Origin: Chitinophaga niastensis
Lineage (GTDB): Bacteria; Bacteroidota; Bacteroidia; Chitinophagales; Chitinophagaceae
NCBI RefSeq assembly: GCF_003014755.1
Contig: NZ_PYAW01000005.1
Location: 1-64,000 of the forward strand
DNA: 64,000 bases
Reading direction: 5' to 3'
A program made the translations under genes and the position numbers. Positions within the stretch are counted from its first letter, which is position 1. Each line of letters starts with the position of its first letter. Shown piece after piece: positions 24,776-34,163 of the stretch. The notes beneath the pieces were generated by a model. It did no database searches. It was not told the origin of the DNA and saw only the letters and a list, made by a program, of their open reading frames with translations.

Positions 24776-26971
24776 TTATTTACCGATGGATACCCGGTTT
24801 GTTTCTTCTTCGTTTCCTGCTTCTTTTTCCCTGCCGGAGAAGCGGGTACCTTTGCGGAGGTTTAGTGTAAAGGTGAGTGTGAGTTTACGCGAGTCATAAA
24901 ACTGGTAAAAGCGGATATCCTGGTTATCGAAGTGTATAAATCCCCTGCTTTTATCAGTCATGAAAAGATCGGTGGCACTGAGTTTTATAGTTCCGTTATG
25001 GTTAAGCACATATCTTTTTATTGCCAGCGATATGCTGCCGGCAGGTTCAAACGAAGAGATGTCCTGCAGGTAAGCGGAAGTATAAGTTCCCATTAATTGC
25101 ACGTTTGTTTTCTTATCTATTGTAAAAGTGTTGTTGAGCGTTATCTTCCAGCTGGTCTGTGATCTGTTTAATATAGTGCCGGATAGCCCTGAATTGAACC
25201 GGTTATTGTATAGGGTAAAGCTGTTTTCTGTTTCCCACCAGGGGGATATGCTTACCGGTACCAGCAGATGAAGGCTTAGGTTATGTTTGCTGTCGAGGTT
25301 TACGGGAACGTATTCCAGTATTTTTGTGCTGTCGTTGAGATGGGAAATATCGCTGATAACATTGGTGGACGCTGTGTATCCTAAAGAGAGCATGTATTTG
25401 GACCGGAAGGTGTAAGACAGCTCAAACGAATTGGCAAATTCCGGGTTGAGATATGGATTACCCCTGGTGAGTGAGTATGGGTCGAAGTAGAACTCAAAAG
25501 GATTGAAGCTGTTATAATCCGGGCGGGTTATTCTCCGGCTGTAGGACAGGTTCAGTGTATGATCCGGAGATAGTTGCTGTTGCAGGAATATGCTTGGGAA
25601 TAGCTGAAAGTAATTCCGGGAAACAATATTATTCAGTGTAATGGAATTACCGCTGGTGTTGGTGTGTTCGCCACGAAGGCCGGCCTGAAAGCTAAATTTT
25701 TTCCATTCTTTTTTTACTGATAGATATGCTGCGTTTATACGTTCATGATAGTCAAAATTATTACTCCGGGTTGCATCTGGTTTCATTATGCCATTAACGG
25801 GGCTTGCATATTTTATGTCGTTGCAGGTGTTAATAAAACTGCTTTTGGCACCTGTTTCGATTGTATATCCTGCTTTGTTGACCGTATAATCCAATTTCAG
25901 CACGTGTATATTAATCCGGATGGGGTTATAGCCACTCAGTATCGCAGCATCTCTGTATATTTTTCCGGTATTATTGTAAAAGTCTGTTCTGTAGCTGAGA
26001 TCCTGCCGGTCATCGAAATGTGAAATATCGTAACTGAATGCCAGGCTTTGTCCGGAAGTATCCAGTTGTAGTGTATAATAAAGGCTGCCGTTGAGGTTAC
26101 TATACTTATTGCCAAGTTGGTTGTTGGTATTAAATGAGGAATCGATGCTGCCGGTTTTAATGGTTGCTACATCTGTTACAGCTGTGTAGGGGTTGTTTTT
26201 ACGGGAAAAATTCCCGTCTACAGAAAACCCTGCCGTATGTTGCGCATTTATTTTCCAGTCTATTCCTGCCTTTACAGAAGGGCCGCTGGCATTAGCCTTG
26301 TCGTAGCTCTGTTGCCGGAATTCAGTAGCAATACCTTTTGTATCAAAGCGTCTGTTTTCTGTACCTTGTGAAAAATAAGCGGAGTTGTAATAATCCATGT
26401 TCAGCAGGTAAGTAACTTTATTTATTCTGCTGCTGAGATTTGCGCCTGCTCCGTATGAACCGTATTTTCCCTGTGAGTACCTGGTGAAAAAAGTACCGCT
26501 ATATCCTTGCTCCACATTTTTTTTGGTAACTATATTGATCATGCCGCCAGCACCTTCTGCATCATACTTTGCCGGTGGTGTATAAATGATTTCGATTTGC
26601 CGGATATTGTCGGAGTAAGTATTTTTAAGCATGTTTTTTAGCTGATCTCCGGACAGCATTACTTTTTTTCCATCGATCATGAAGGAGATACCTGTTTTGC
26701 CGCTGATGCTTACATTGTCTTCTCCTGTTACAATTACGCCGGGCAGATCTTTCAGCAGTTCGTAAACATTTTCGCCGGATGCTTTTGCGCTTTTCTCAAC
26801 ATTTACTATCAGTCTGTCCGCTTCTCTTTTTAATATGATCGTTTTTGCATTTACATTTACTTCCTTCAGGGTTTGTTGCTGCATTTCCTGTGCAGCTGCC
26901 GTTTGAATAACATTCAGCAAAATGCCGATACAACTATATATGAGGTATGATACTTTTAAATGCTTATTCAT
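24776..26971 (-). CDS. TonB-dependent receptor-like outer-membrane beta-barrel protein
   Basis: About 731 residues with a signal peptide (MNKHLKVSYLIYSCIGILLN, cleaved near AAAQE). A plug-like domain follows directly (LKEVNVNAKTIILKREADRL, LLKDLPGVIVTGEDNVSI, IEIIYTPPAKYDAEGAGGMI, NIVTKK), then a long barrel ending in FTLNLRKGTRF plus an extra polar tail. There is no CarboxypepD-like domain and no SusD partner. It belongs to the OMP_b-brl_3 group of receptors. Placed first in the peptide operon it may export, import or sense the mature peptide. I use the ATG at 26971; a frame to 27019 only adds residues before the signal sequence. Confidence 0.82.
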   Translation of the reverse strand: MNKHLKVSYLIYSCIGILLNVIQTAAAQEMQQQTLKEVNVNAKTIILKREADRLIVNVEKSAKASGENVYELLKDLPGVIVTGEDNVSISGKTGISFMIDGKKVMLSGDQLKNMLKNTYSDNIRQIEIIYTPPAKYDAEGAGGMINIVTKKNVEQGYSGTFFTRYSQGKYGSYGAGANLSSRINKVTYLLNMDYYNSAYFSQGTENRRFDTKGIATEFRQQSYDKANASGPSVKAGIDWKINAQHTAGFSVDGNFSRKNNPYTAVTDVATIKTGSIDSSFNTNNQLGNKYSNLNGSLYYTLQLDTSGQSLAFSYDISHFDDRQDLSYRTDFYNNTGKIYRDAAILSGYNPIRINIHVLKLDYTVNKAGYTIETGAKSSFINTCNDIKYASPVNGIMKPDATRSNNFDYHERINAAYLSVKKEWKKFSFQAGLRGEHTNTSGNSITLNNIVSRNYFQLFPSIFLQQQLSPDHTLNLSYSRRITRPDYNSFNPFEFYFDPYSLTRGNPYLNPEFANSFELSYTFRSKYMLSLGYTASTNVISDISHLNDSTKILEYVPVNLDSKHNLSLHLLVPVSISPWWETENSFTLYNNRFNSGLSGTILNRSQTSWKITLNNTFTIDKKTNVQLMGTYTSAYLQDISSFEPAGSISLAIKRYVLNHNGTIKLSATDLFMTDKSRGFIHFDNQDIRFYQFYDSRKLTLTFTLNLRKGTRFSGREKEAGNEEETNRVSIGK

Positions 26972-27129
26972 GTTAATAATTATTTTGATGATGTAAAGAT
27001 GAAAAATGAAGCATCTCAAAAAAAAATCATTACACGTATTTGCATTTTATAGGGACAGATATCAGTTATAGAAAGAAAAATGAAATCCTGTTGTTATTAT
27101 TCGGATGGTAGTAAAGAAAAATATTTTGA

Positions 27130-27137
27130 TATATTTG
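27130..27137 (+). promoter_or_regulatory. Candidate -7 element before the HExxH protein gene
   Basis: tatatttg matches TAnnTTTG exactly, 20 bp before the GTG start at 27158. No TTG box is found at the ideal distance, so the assignment is partial. Confidence 0.4.
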
Positions 27138-27157
27138 GATAACCAAAATGTACTCCC

Positions 27158-28255
27158 GTGAAACATGTTGTTATACCCTTATTGTTAGTCATACTGACTT
27201 TAAATCGTTTACAGGCACAGGATCATATAGCCGTTGACGTAAAAATAGATCCCCGCTTTGAGGCGCTTAGCATTTTTTATTTCCTTGCTTTAAAAGATTC
27301 GCTGGATGCTGATGAGCGTCCTTCTCCATCTGTTTATTATAAAGCGGTAAAACAACATTTTGGGCCGTATGATGCACATCCTGCGTTGATGTGGTATAGG
27401 AAACTAAGTAATTGGGATGGTTATGATATGCCTTCACTGGGCATATTTTTATCAGATACACCTGTATTAAAGCCGGTCGCAAAAATGGAATTTTCTTATG
27501 TAAAGAACGGTACTACGTTGCAGGTATTACTGGATAAAGTGAATACATTTTATAAAGACAGCAGGGCGGGTGAATTTATGCAGGAGCAAAAAGGGCGCTA
27601 TAAAAAAGTGGAAGCAGATGGAAAGGCTGCCATTGTTAACAGTGGTATTCTACGTGATGTACAGGCGTTTTATGGGAATCATCAGGTGAAGCGGGTTGTT
27701 ATCTTCCCTGATCTGTTGAATAATATTGGCAATAACGCTATTCCGTTGCAGGATGGGAAATACAAAGAAGCCTGCATGATGCGTATTGGCTACATTACTG
27801 ATTCTACGGATAATCTGACGGACGACAGTATGGTGCGTTTTAGTCCGCCGCTAAATGTAATTGCACATGAATGCAGTCATGTTTTCCTGCATGATTTCCT
27901 GGTACGTTACCGTTCACGTTTATTTGCGGTGCGGCGCATTTTCCTGGAATCTGCTGACGGAGAAAAATATGAAGAACAGGAGTGGGAGAATGAAATGGAA
28001 GAGTTATTGGTGAGGGCTTGCGTAGCTGGTATATTGGCGCGCAGGGATGGAGTGGTGGCTGGTGAAATGGAATGCAGCGGACAGGCACGCAAATACCGGT
28101 ATATGCCTGGTTTATATGAGTTATTGGGGAAGTATGCGGCTGAAAGAAATAAGTATCATACCATTCAGGAATTTTACCCCCGGATAATGGCCTGGTTTGA
28201 GCAGTTGGCAGCCACTACTTCCGCAGGTTTATCAGGTCAAAGAAGGCGGTCTTAA
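27158..28255 (+). CDS. Secreted zinc-metalloprotease-like protein (DUF4932-like)
   Basis: A 365-residue protein with a GTG start and signal peptide (MKHVVIPLLLVILTLNRLQA, then QDH). The metal-binding motif HECSH occurs in VIAHECSHVFLHDFL (about residues 236-250), with a downstream acidic helix (EEQEWENEMEELLVRACVAG) that could supply the third ligand. The N-terminal half matches the pattern of DUF4932-type proteins (DPRFEALSIFYFLALKDS). It is divergent from the receptor of the peptide locus and its end overlaps the convergent LytTR gene by 41 bp. A role in cutting or resisting the peptide product is possible but unproven. Confidence 0.72.
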   Translation: MKHVVIPLLLVILTLNRLQAQDHIAVDVKIDPRFEALSIFYFLALKDSLDADERPSPSVYYKAVKQHFGPYDAHPALMWYRKLSNWDGYDMPSLGIFLSDTPVLKPVAKMEFSYVKNGTTLQVLLDKVNTFYKDSRAGEFMQEQKGRYKKVEADGKAAIVNSGILRDVQAFYGNHQVKRVVIFPDLLNNIGNNAIPLQDGKYKEACMMRIGYITDSTDNLTDDSMVRFSPPLNVIAHECSHVFLHDFLVRYRSRLFAVRRIFLESADGEKYEEQEWENEMEELLVRACVAGILARRDGVVAGEMECSGQARKYRYMPGLYELLGKYAAERNKYHTIQEFYPRIMAWFEQLAATTSAGLSGQRRRS

Positions 28256-28937
28256 AAGTTATTCCGATAGGGATATTTACAGTGGTGTTATCTCTCTTTC
28301 GTAATATAACCTGGTTACCTTCCACAGAAGTGATGCGGTTGAGGGAGATGATAAATGAATTGTGGATACGGGCAAAATTGTTTTTAGGGAGTGTGTTTTC
28401 CAGGTCTTTCATGTTCATGAGCGCCAGCACTTTTTCTTTATGGCAATGGAAAGCCACATAGTTTTTGATGCCTTCCACATATTCCACGTCTTCAAAATTT
28501 ATCTTTATCTGTTTTCCTTTATGTTCTGCCTTAACAAAAATGTAGTTTAGGGCAGGGGGTTCTATGGCCTCTGTTTCGGTAGACTGAAAATAGATGAGTG
28601 CTTTCTGTGTAGCTTTCAGGAAGCGTTGTTGGGTAATAGGTTTGAGTAAGTAATCTATTACATCCAGTTCAAATCCGTCAAATGCGTACTCACTGTAGGC
28701 AGTGGTCAGGATAACGCGGGAAGTGCCGCCTACAATCTTTAGCAGGTCGATACCAGAGATTTCAGGCATATGGATGTCGAGAAAGATGAGTTTGATATTG
28801 CCTGCGCTGATGGCTTTCAGTGCTTCCAGCGCATTGGTGGAGCTGCCGGCCAGTTTGAGGAAAGGCGTTTGGGTTACGTATTTTTCCAGTAAGTCTATTG
28901 AATGTTGTTCGTCGTCTATAATATAGCAGTTAATCAT
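28215..28937 (-). CDS. LytTR-family response regulator
   Basis: A 240-residue regulator. A receiver domain with DD at 8-9, phospho-Asp54 in LIFLDIHMPE, Thr in ILTTAYSEYA and Lys in LLKPITQQRF is followed by a LytTR DNA-binding domain (FEDVEYVEGIKNYVAFH, MNMKDLENTLPKNNFARIHN, FIISLNRI). It is directly downstream (11 bp) of the LytS-like kinase and must be its partner. The pair lies beside the peptide locus and may control it, perhaps responding to the peptide, as LytTR pairs do for bacteriocins in Firmicutes; that link is inference. Confidence 0.9.
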   Translation of the reverse strand: MINCYIIDDEQHSIDLLEKYVTQTPFLKLAGSSTNALEALKAISAGNIKLIFLDIHMPEISGIDLLKIVGGTSRVILTTAYSEYAFDGFELDVIDYLLKPITQQRFLKATQKALIYFQSTETEAIEPPALNYIFVKAEHKGKQIKINFEDVEYVEGIKNYVAFHCHKEKVLALMNMKDLENTLPKNNFARIHNSFIISLNRITSVEGNQVILRKRDNTTVNIPIGITFKTAFFDLINLRK

Positions 28938-28948
28938 AGCACAGGTAT

Positions 28949-30022
28949 TTAATTTGTTTTCAGGTGGAGGTTAACAGTGTATAAATACTCCTTGTTGTCA
29001 ATGTTAAAATGGTAATTGCCGGGATACATCAGTTCCAGGTGTTTTGCTACGTACTGTAATCCTACACCACTGGATATTTCTTTAGGTCCAAAACGTTTTT
29101 TGTTATGGATGTGGAAGTTGATATCCTTATCTTGTATGTCCAGGCAGATGATCAGCGGGTTGGCAGGATCGTGGAGGTCACCGTGTTTAAAGGCATTTTC
29201 CACGAGTGTAATTAGTATATGGGGCATAATCCTCAGATTGTATTCTCCTGCTTTGTTAAACAGAATATACACTTTGTTATTGTACCGCATCCGGTATATA
29301 CTGATCAGGTATTCTATGTTTTCCACTTCTTCTTCCAGTGATACAAGGCCATCATGTGTTTTTTTACTGATAGAAGACCGCATAATATTGGTAAGGGCTA
29401 CTATTCCTTCCGCTACATCCGGGTGTGTATCGGAAACTTTATTATAAAAATACCCGAGTGTATTGAACAGAAAATGCGGGTTGATCTGTGTTCTCAGAAA
29501 TGCGTTTTCCAGTTCAAGCTTTTCCTGCCGTAGCTTTAGCTGTTCAGTTTCTTTTATAGTCATTTCATCTCTTACCATACTTACTTCCTGTTCCCGCTTG
29601 ATGGATACTTTTGAAAACCAGTAACCGAATGAAAACAGGGTGGCCTGAAACCACCACCATGTGCTGATGATGGTGAAGCTGGTGAAATTCATATCTACTA
29701 CCGTAGATGGGCTGCCCATAACAAACGGATCAATGTAATAAGCGAACAGGTAGCGGATGCCCAGGTGTACCAGGAATGAAATGATGATGCAGATAGTATA
29801 TTTTACATATTCCTTTTTTTCGAAGAAAACGGGTAAAAAGAAATCGGAGTTGGTATAAAAGATAGCTGCGCAAATAAAGAAAGTTTCTATTGTTTCATAA
29901 ATTACGATTTTGGGATGGGAGGACGAACTGGCATATACCAATAGGGTCACTGATGCATATAGTGTCCATACAATGAAATGCACCAGGATGGTAATCGGCG
30001 GGTATTGTCTGTATTTTCCCAT
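28949..30022 (-). CDS. LytS-like membrane histidine kinase
   Basis: A 357-residue sensor kinase. Four hydrophobic segments occupy residues about 10-145, followed by a coiled linker (TIKETEQLKLRQEKLELENA) and the His_kinase signature LRTQINPHFLFNTLGYFYNK with the phosphorylated His. The ATPase part shows ILITLVENAFKHG and GVGLQYVAKHLELMY. I start at 30022 (MGKYRQYPP) because the longer frame reads into the preceding S41 gene. It forms a two-gene unit with the LytTR regulator and follows the S41 protein gene by about 30 bp. Confidence 0.88.
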   Translation of the reverse strand: MGKYRQYPPITILVHFIVWTLYASVTLLVYASSSSHPKIVIYETIETFFICAAIFYTNSDFFLPVFFEKKEYVKYTICIIISFLVHLGIRYLFAYYIDPFVMGSPSTVVDMNFTSFTIISTWWWFQATLFSFGYWFSKVSIKREQEVSMVRDEMTIKETEQLKLRQEKLELENAFLRTQINPHFLFNTLGYFYNKVSDTHPDVAEGIVALTNIMRSSISKKTHDGLVSLEEEVENIEYLISIYRMRYNNKVYILFNKAGEYNLRIMPHILITLVENAFKHGDLHDPANPLIICLDIQDKDINFHIHNKKRFGPKEISSGVGLQYVAKHLELMYPGNYHFNIDNKEYLYTVNLHLKTN

Positions 30023-30053
30023 GTTATTCTTCTGGCTGGGGGGGCAACTTTTG

Positions 30054-31487
30054 TTAGTGATTATTATGAAGGTGTTTTGCAGCAATCGTGATCCAGTCTG
30101 TTCCATTGTCCAGGATAGCAAAATCCGGTGCGATCCCTATATTGTCTATCGGATGTTCCGGTAGCCGGTTGCTTTTGGCAGTAGGGCAATACAGCTGAAA
30201 ATAGCTGCATGGCAGTTCTCTTGGGCCTACTATGTTGGTATAATCTATAATGCCGGCAGAGCGGTGTCCCATCATTATACATTTTTTACTCTGTTTGGCT
30301 TTCAGGATTAGTTGTTCTGTTGCGCTGGCGCATTTTTCATTCATGATAACAGCTATTTTCTCCGGGTATTTATAGATGTGTGCCTGTTTATAGATTTCAT
30401 CTTTTTCAACCAGGTAATTATTTTTCTTTTCTTTTAGTTGCTGTATGAGTGTCATTATTTTTTCTTTTCCGTCGGGCAGTATGTTTTTGTCGCTGAGCAT
30501 TCCTTCGTAAAGGGCTATATTTTCGGGTGTGGCGAGAATACTGGTTCCGGAAGAAACGACCGGGTTGGTATACAGGATTGGTAAAATCTTTTCAAAGGAC
30601 ATATTAAAGCCCCCTAAGTTATCCCTCAGATCCAGGATGAGATAGGGGGTTTTTGTAATGAGGTCCAGGTTATTGGAGATCAGGCTGTCGATCAGTTCTT
30701 TGTAGTCGAGTGCGAAACTGGATATCCGGAGTACATTTGTTTGGTTGTCCAGTTGTTTAAAATAAAAAGGTGGCAGTGCTGAGTTATTAACCGGTGGCTG
30801 TCCTGCGGTTGCGGGCAGGATTTTTATCCAGCGGCTGTCGCTCATTTCCAGGATACCGGTTTCCGGCCGTAATATTATATCTGACACTTCATTTTCATGG
30901 CTTCTTTTTTTAAATACAACGTGGTATTTATTGTTGTGTGTTGGGCTGATTTTAAATTTAATTTGTCCGGGGAGCCAAAAAACACTGTCAGACTTCATCA
31001 CTACGCCGGCATAGGTATTTGAATCCGGGAGGCGGATAATAGCCACCTTATAATTGCCGTCTTCCATTTCCCATATTCCTTCTATCGGATTTTGTGCAGG
31101 GGCGGGTTGTGCATAATATCTCAGGAGTGAATCTGCATTGATAGTAATGTGTTCTTCATCAGAGAATAAGGACCTGATGAACGGTGCACTACCAGCGTCC
31201 TGGTTAATGACAACGCTCAGGTGTTGATCGTTAAAAAAATTGATCCATTCCCCCATTAATTGATAACAAGTTCCATTTTCTGCGCGGGTAGCCAGCTTGC
31301 GCAAGCTATCTGTAAATTTGTAGAAGGAGGCCTGGCGGGCAGCGGTAACTTTGTCGTGGAATCCGGGGTAGTTTGCCGTTACCTGTTTCACAAGGGAGTC
31401 GAAGTTATTGCTGCAATCACATTGCTGTGATGACGCTGCAAAACCCGCAGCTGTGAAATATAATATCAGTACCACTCTTTTAAGCAT
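30054..31487 (-). CDS. Secreted S41-family peptidase
   Basis: A 477-residue protein with a signal peptide (MLKRVVLILYFTAAGFAASS). The C-terminal half carries the tail-specific protease fold: LILDLRDNLGGF, then IAVIMNEKCASATEQLILKA with the putative Ser nucleophile in SATE, followed by MGHRSAGIIDYTN. No PDZ domain is evident; the N-terminal half is a beta-rich region with two cysteines near the start (QQCDCSN). It is encoded just upstream of the LytS/LytTR pair on the same strand, and a GG-type precursor is encoded upstream of it. It may process that peptide or an unrelated substrate. Confidence 0.78.
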   Translation of the reverse strand: MLKRVVLILYFTAAGFAASSQQCDCSNNFDSLVKQVTANYPGFHDKVTAARQASFYKFTDSLRKLATRAENGTCYQLMGEWINFFNDQHLSVVINQDAGSAPFIRSLFSDEEHITINADSLLRYYAQPAPAQNPIEGIWEMEDGNYKVAIIRLPDSNTYAGVVMKSDSVFWLPGQIKFKISPTHNNKYHVVFKKRSHENEVSDIILRPETGILEMSDSRWIKILPATAGQPPVNNSALPPFYFKQLDNQTNVLRISSFALDYKELIDSLISNNLDLITKTPYLILDLRDNLGGFNMSFEKILPILYTNPVVSSGTSILATPENIALYEGMLSDKNILPDGKEKIMTLIQQLKEKKNNYLVEKDEIYKQAHIYKYPEKIAVIMNEKCASATEQLILKAKQSKKCIMMGHRSAGIIDYTNIVGPRELPCSYFQLYCPTAKSNRLPEHPIDNIGIAPDFAILDNGTDWITIAAKHLHNNH

Positions 31488-31635
31488 CTTTTTAATTTAA
31501 TGGGTTTAGCAGGTAAGGCATTGGATGCCTCTTCATCGTTAACGGATTATTAAGGGTTAACTTAATAACGGTTCATTCAGGCTAATTTAAGCATTGGCCG
31601 GCTAAAAGAGAAATCAAATGATTGGTTTTTGTTAT

Positions 31636-31827
31636 TCAATGTGTAGGCCTCCTGCGGGTGGTGCGGGTAGGTACACAACCAAAGGAATCGCCGTCGTTAC
31701 CGGCTCCTCCGTTATTGTAGACAGCCTGGCCTCCACGAATATGATACATCTGATGTTGGGTTAAATCAGCGATGTTGATTTTACCAAGGGAGAGTTTTTT
31801 TTCAAGGATTTTAGTTTTCTTTTTCAT
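31636..31827 (-). CDS. Orphan double-glycine precursor peptide
   Basis: A 63-residue peptide starting MKKKTKILEKKLSLGKINIA, then DLTQHQMYHIRGG and a core QAVYNNGGAGNDGDSFGCVP followed by TRTTRRRPTH. The L-x-L-x-K-x-x-I-A-x-L pattern and the I-R-G-G end are those of the Bacteroidota natural-product leader (class I lanthipeptide-like family). The core has a single Cys and several Thr/Ser. No lanthipeptide dehydratase or cyclase gene is in the window, so it is an orphan or uses enzymes elsewhere, including possibly the nearby C39 exporter. An ATG nine bases upstream (31836) is the alternative start. Confidence 0.75.
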   Translation of the reverse strand: MKKKTKILEKKLSLGKINIADLTQHQMYHIRGGQAVYNNGGAGNDGDSFGCVPTRTTRRRPTH

Positions 31828-32265
31828 GCTATACAAGTTTTAAGAATCAGGATTAAATTATTTGGCTTGTGTTGATGAAACGAAACTATTGAAAGGGGTT
31901 TTGCGGAACAATTATATTGTATGGTTTATCATTTTGGCGGTACCGTTTACAGGATTAGCATTATTCTTATGAATGTTCCTTTGTTCATTATAACCTTAAT
32001 GGTAATGAGGAAGGCAACAACAGGGAGAATATCATCATTAGCTTGAATAGTTTAAAAATATTATTTGTACCATCAATGAAATATCAGTGCAAATTTGCTG
32101 CACCTGCGCCATGTCCACCTTTGTTGTTTCGGCGGAAAACGCAGCCGGGAATTTCAAAAAAGGGAAATAATCACAACTAATCGGGAATTCCGTTAATAAC
32201 CTTCGCCATGTTTTGACTGCATCTTTGTATCGTTAACAAAAACAAAAACTTCAAAATCAAACAAA
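31828..32265. other. Intergenic region, no supported gene
   Basis: About 440 bp between divergent genes. No protein-like frame is seen. catctttg at 32220-32227 is one base from the Bacteroidota -7 consensus and lies 39 bp before the hydrolase ATG, but no proper TTG box precedes it. Confidence 0.4.
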
Positions 32266-32979
32266 ATGGAAAATCTAGCAAATAAGCAAGCGGTAAAGAA
32301 TGTGGTATTAGTACACGGCGCCTTCGCGGACGGTTCCGGTTACAAGGGCGTTTATGAAGCCCTTACCAAACAGGGTTACCATGTAACTGTTGTACAAAAC
32401 CCATTGACTTCCCTGGAGGATGATGTGGCAACAACAAAGCTGGCGCTGGACGCCCAGGATGGCCCTACTATCCTTGCCGGTCACTCATGGGGCGGCGCTG
32501 TTATCACCCAGGCCGGAAACCACCCGAAAGTTGCCGGATTGGTTTATATCGCTGCCTTCCAGCCGAATAATGACGAGTCCGCGCTGCAATGGTTCCAGAC
32601 CGCCGAACCTGCTCCTGAGAACGGGGTGCTGCCTCCCGATGATAAGGGTATCGTTTACTATGATAAAGAAAAGTTCCACGCTGGTTTCTGCGGTGATCTG
32701 AGCAAAGAAGAAGCAGCGTTCATGTATGCATCACACGGTGCGTTTTTTGCCAAATGCTTTGTGACCCCAATCACAGACGCCGCATGGAGAACCAAACCAG
32801 CATACGGTATTGTAGCTACTGAGGATAAAAGCATCAATCCCGAAATCCAGCGTAATATGTACAAACGCTCCAACACCAGGGTTACCGAGATCAAAGGCAG
32901 TCACGCCGTTTACATCTCACAGCCGCAGAAAGTAGCCGCTGTTATTGCAGCAGCAGCGCAAGAGGTGTCTATCAAATAG
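32266..32979 (+). CDS. Alpha/beta hydrolase
   Basis: A 237-residue alpha/beta hydrolase. The oxyanion segment VVLVHGAFADGSGY and the nucleophile elbow ILAGHSWGGAVITQ (Ser in GHSWGG) are clear, with an acidic residue in YGIVATEDKSI and the catalytic His in IKGSHAVYISQP. It resembles the small esterase-type hydrolases common in soil bacteria. No signal peptide is present, so it acts in the cytoplasm. It is followed by a terminator and by an AraC regulator gene on the same strand. The substrate is unknown. Confidence 0.88.
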   Translation: MENLANKQAVKNVVLVHGAFADGSGYKGVYEALTKQGYHVTVVQNPLTSLEDDVATTKLALDAQDGPTILAGHSWGGAVITQAGNHPKVAGLVYIAAFQPNNDESALQWFQTAEPAPENGVLPPDDKGIVYYDKEKFHAGFCGDLSKEEAAFMYASHGAFFAKCFVTPITDAAWRTKPAYGIVATEDKSINPEIQRNMYKRSNTRVTEIKGSHAVYISQPQKVAAVIAAAAQEVSIK

Positions 32980-33003
32980 CCGGGATCTTCGATTATACCT
33001 TAG

Positions 33004-33036
33004 ACCCCATTTGCTGCAATCGGTAAATGGGGTTTA
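33004..33036 (+). terminator. Terminator of the alpha/beta hydrolase gene
   Basis: Perfect stem accccattt / aaatggggt with a 12-base loop at 33004-33033, followed by tta, 24 bp after the hydrolase stop codon. Confidence 0.75.
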
Positions 33037-33188
33037 GTACTTTACAGGACCGGGAAGGGTACACTAAAATAGCCGGAATGGTGGAACTTAAACTTTGGGC
33101 TTCGATGCTTCTTTTGTATTTTGAGTGATCATCCGGCGGCGCTATCCCGGTGGCTGCGCTGTATTCGCTAATAATTATTTAATCAATA

Positions 33189-34049
33189 ATGAGGCTTAAA
33201 CTAAGAGAGGAAAATACAGGAGGAGAATTGCTGCTTTTTAAGGAAGAAGCGGGGTTTGACAGGTTATTTTTTACCAGAGACCGGTTCAATAAGTACTTTA
33301 CGATCGCATGGAACCCGGCGGAAAGCCAGACCGTTACCATCGACGGCGCTGAATATGAATTCCCGGCCAATTCTCTGCTGACGCTCCTGTTTAACCAGTC
33401 TTTTAGCTTTGAAAATTCCGCAGGCATCGTTGCCTGGCAATTTAACCGGGAATTTTACTGCATTATCGATCACGATAGCGAAGTGAGTTGTGTCGGGTTC
33501 CTGTTTAGCAGTACAGATCATTTGTTTGTTAAGCTAAACGACCAGGCTCAGCAAAAGTTACAGCTGCTATCGGATGTTTTCGTTGAGGAATTCAAGACCT
33601 CGGACCATATCCAGAATGAAATGCTCCTGGTGCTACTCAAGCGGCTGATCATCTATGTAACCCGGTTGGCTAAGTCCGGGTATGCGCCAATCAAAAAACT
33701 TCCCGACGAAAGGTTTCATATTATCCGAAAGTACAACCTGCTTGTTGAAGCAAATTTCAAATCCGAACACTCCGTTAGTTTTTATGCGGAGCAACTCTGT
33801 AAGTCACCCAAAACCTTATCCAATCTTTTTGCGATTTTCAACCAAAAAACGCCTTCGCAAATCATACAGGAAAGGATCACGGTGGAGGCTAAACGGCTTT
33901 TATGTTATACCGACAGATCGATAAAACACATCACTTTTGAGCTCGGATTTGAAGACGTGTCTTATTTCTCTAGTTTCTTCAAAAAAAACACCGGGTCATC
34001 GCCCTCGGATTTCAGAAATTCGCCGGTAGGCTCCCAAGAAGGGAAATAA
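33189..34049 (+). CDS. AraC-family transcriptional regulator
   Basis: A 286-residue regulator with an N-terminal cupin-like sensory part (PAESQTVTIDGAEYEFPANS) and a C-terminal double helix-turn-helix (about 185-280: YAEQLCKSPKTLSNLFAIFN, then AKRLLCYTDRSIKHITFELG and FEDVSYFSSFFKKNTGSSPS). It lies downstream of the alpha/beta hydrolase gene in the same direction but separated by a terminator, so it has its own promoter. It probably controls that gene or the SDR gene downstream, but nothing in the sequence fixes the target. Confidence 0.88.
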   Translation: MRLKLREENTGGELLLFKEEAGFDRLFFTRDRFNKYFTIAWNPAESQTVTIDGAEYEFPANSLLTLLFNQSFSFENSAGIVAWQFNREFYCIIDHDSEVSCVGFLFSSTDHLFVKLNDQAQQKLQLLSDVFVEEFKTSDHIQNEMLLVLLKRLIIYVTRLAKSGYAPIKKLPDERFHIIRKYNLLVEANFKSEHSVSFYAEQLCKSPKTLSNLFAIFNQKTPSQIIQERITVEAKRLLCYTDRSIKHITFELGFEDVSYFSSFFKKNTGSSPSDFRNSPVGSQEGK

Positions 34050-34163
34050 TAACCTTTTTCTGCTAAAAGTCTTGAATGCAAAACCGGCGGTTTGTTCTTT
34101 ACGCCACCGGCCTAAAAAATAGATACTTCCGAATAAGCTATCATTCTAAACGAACCTCAAACA

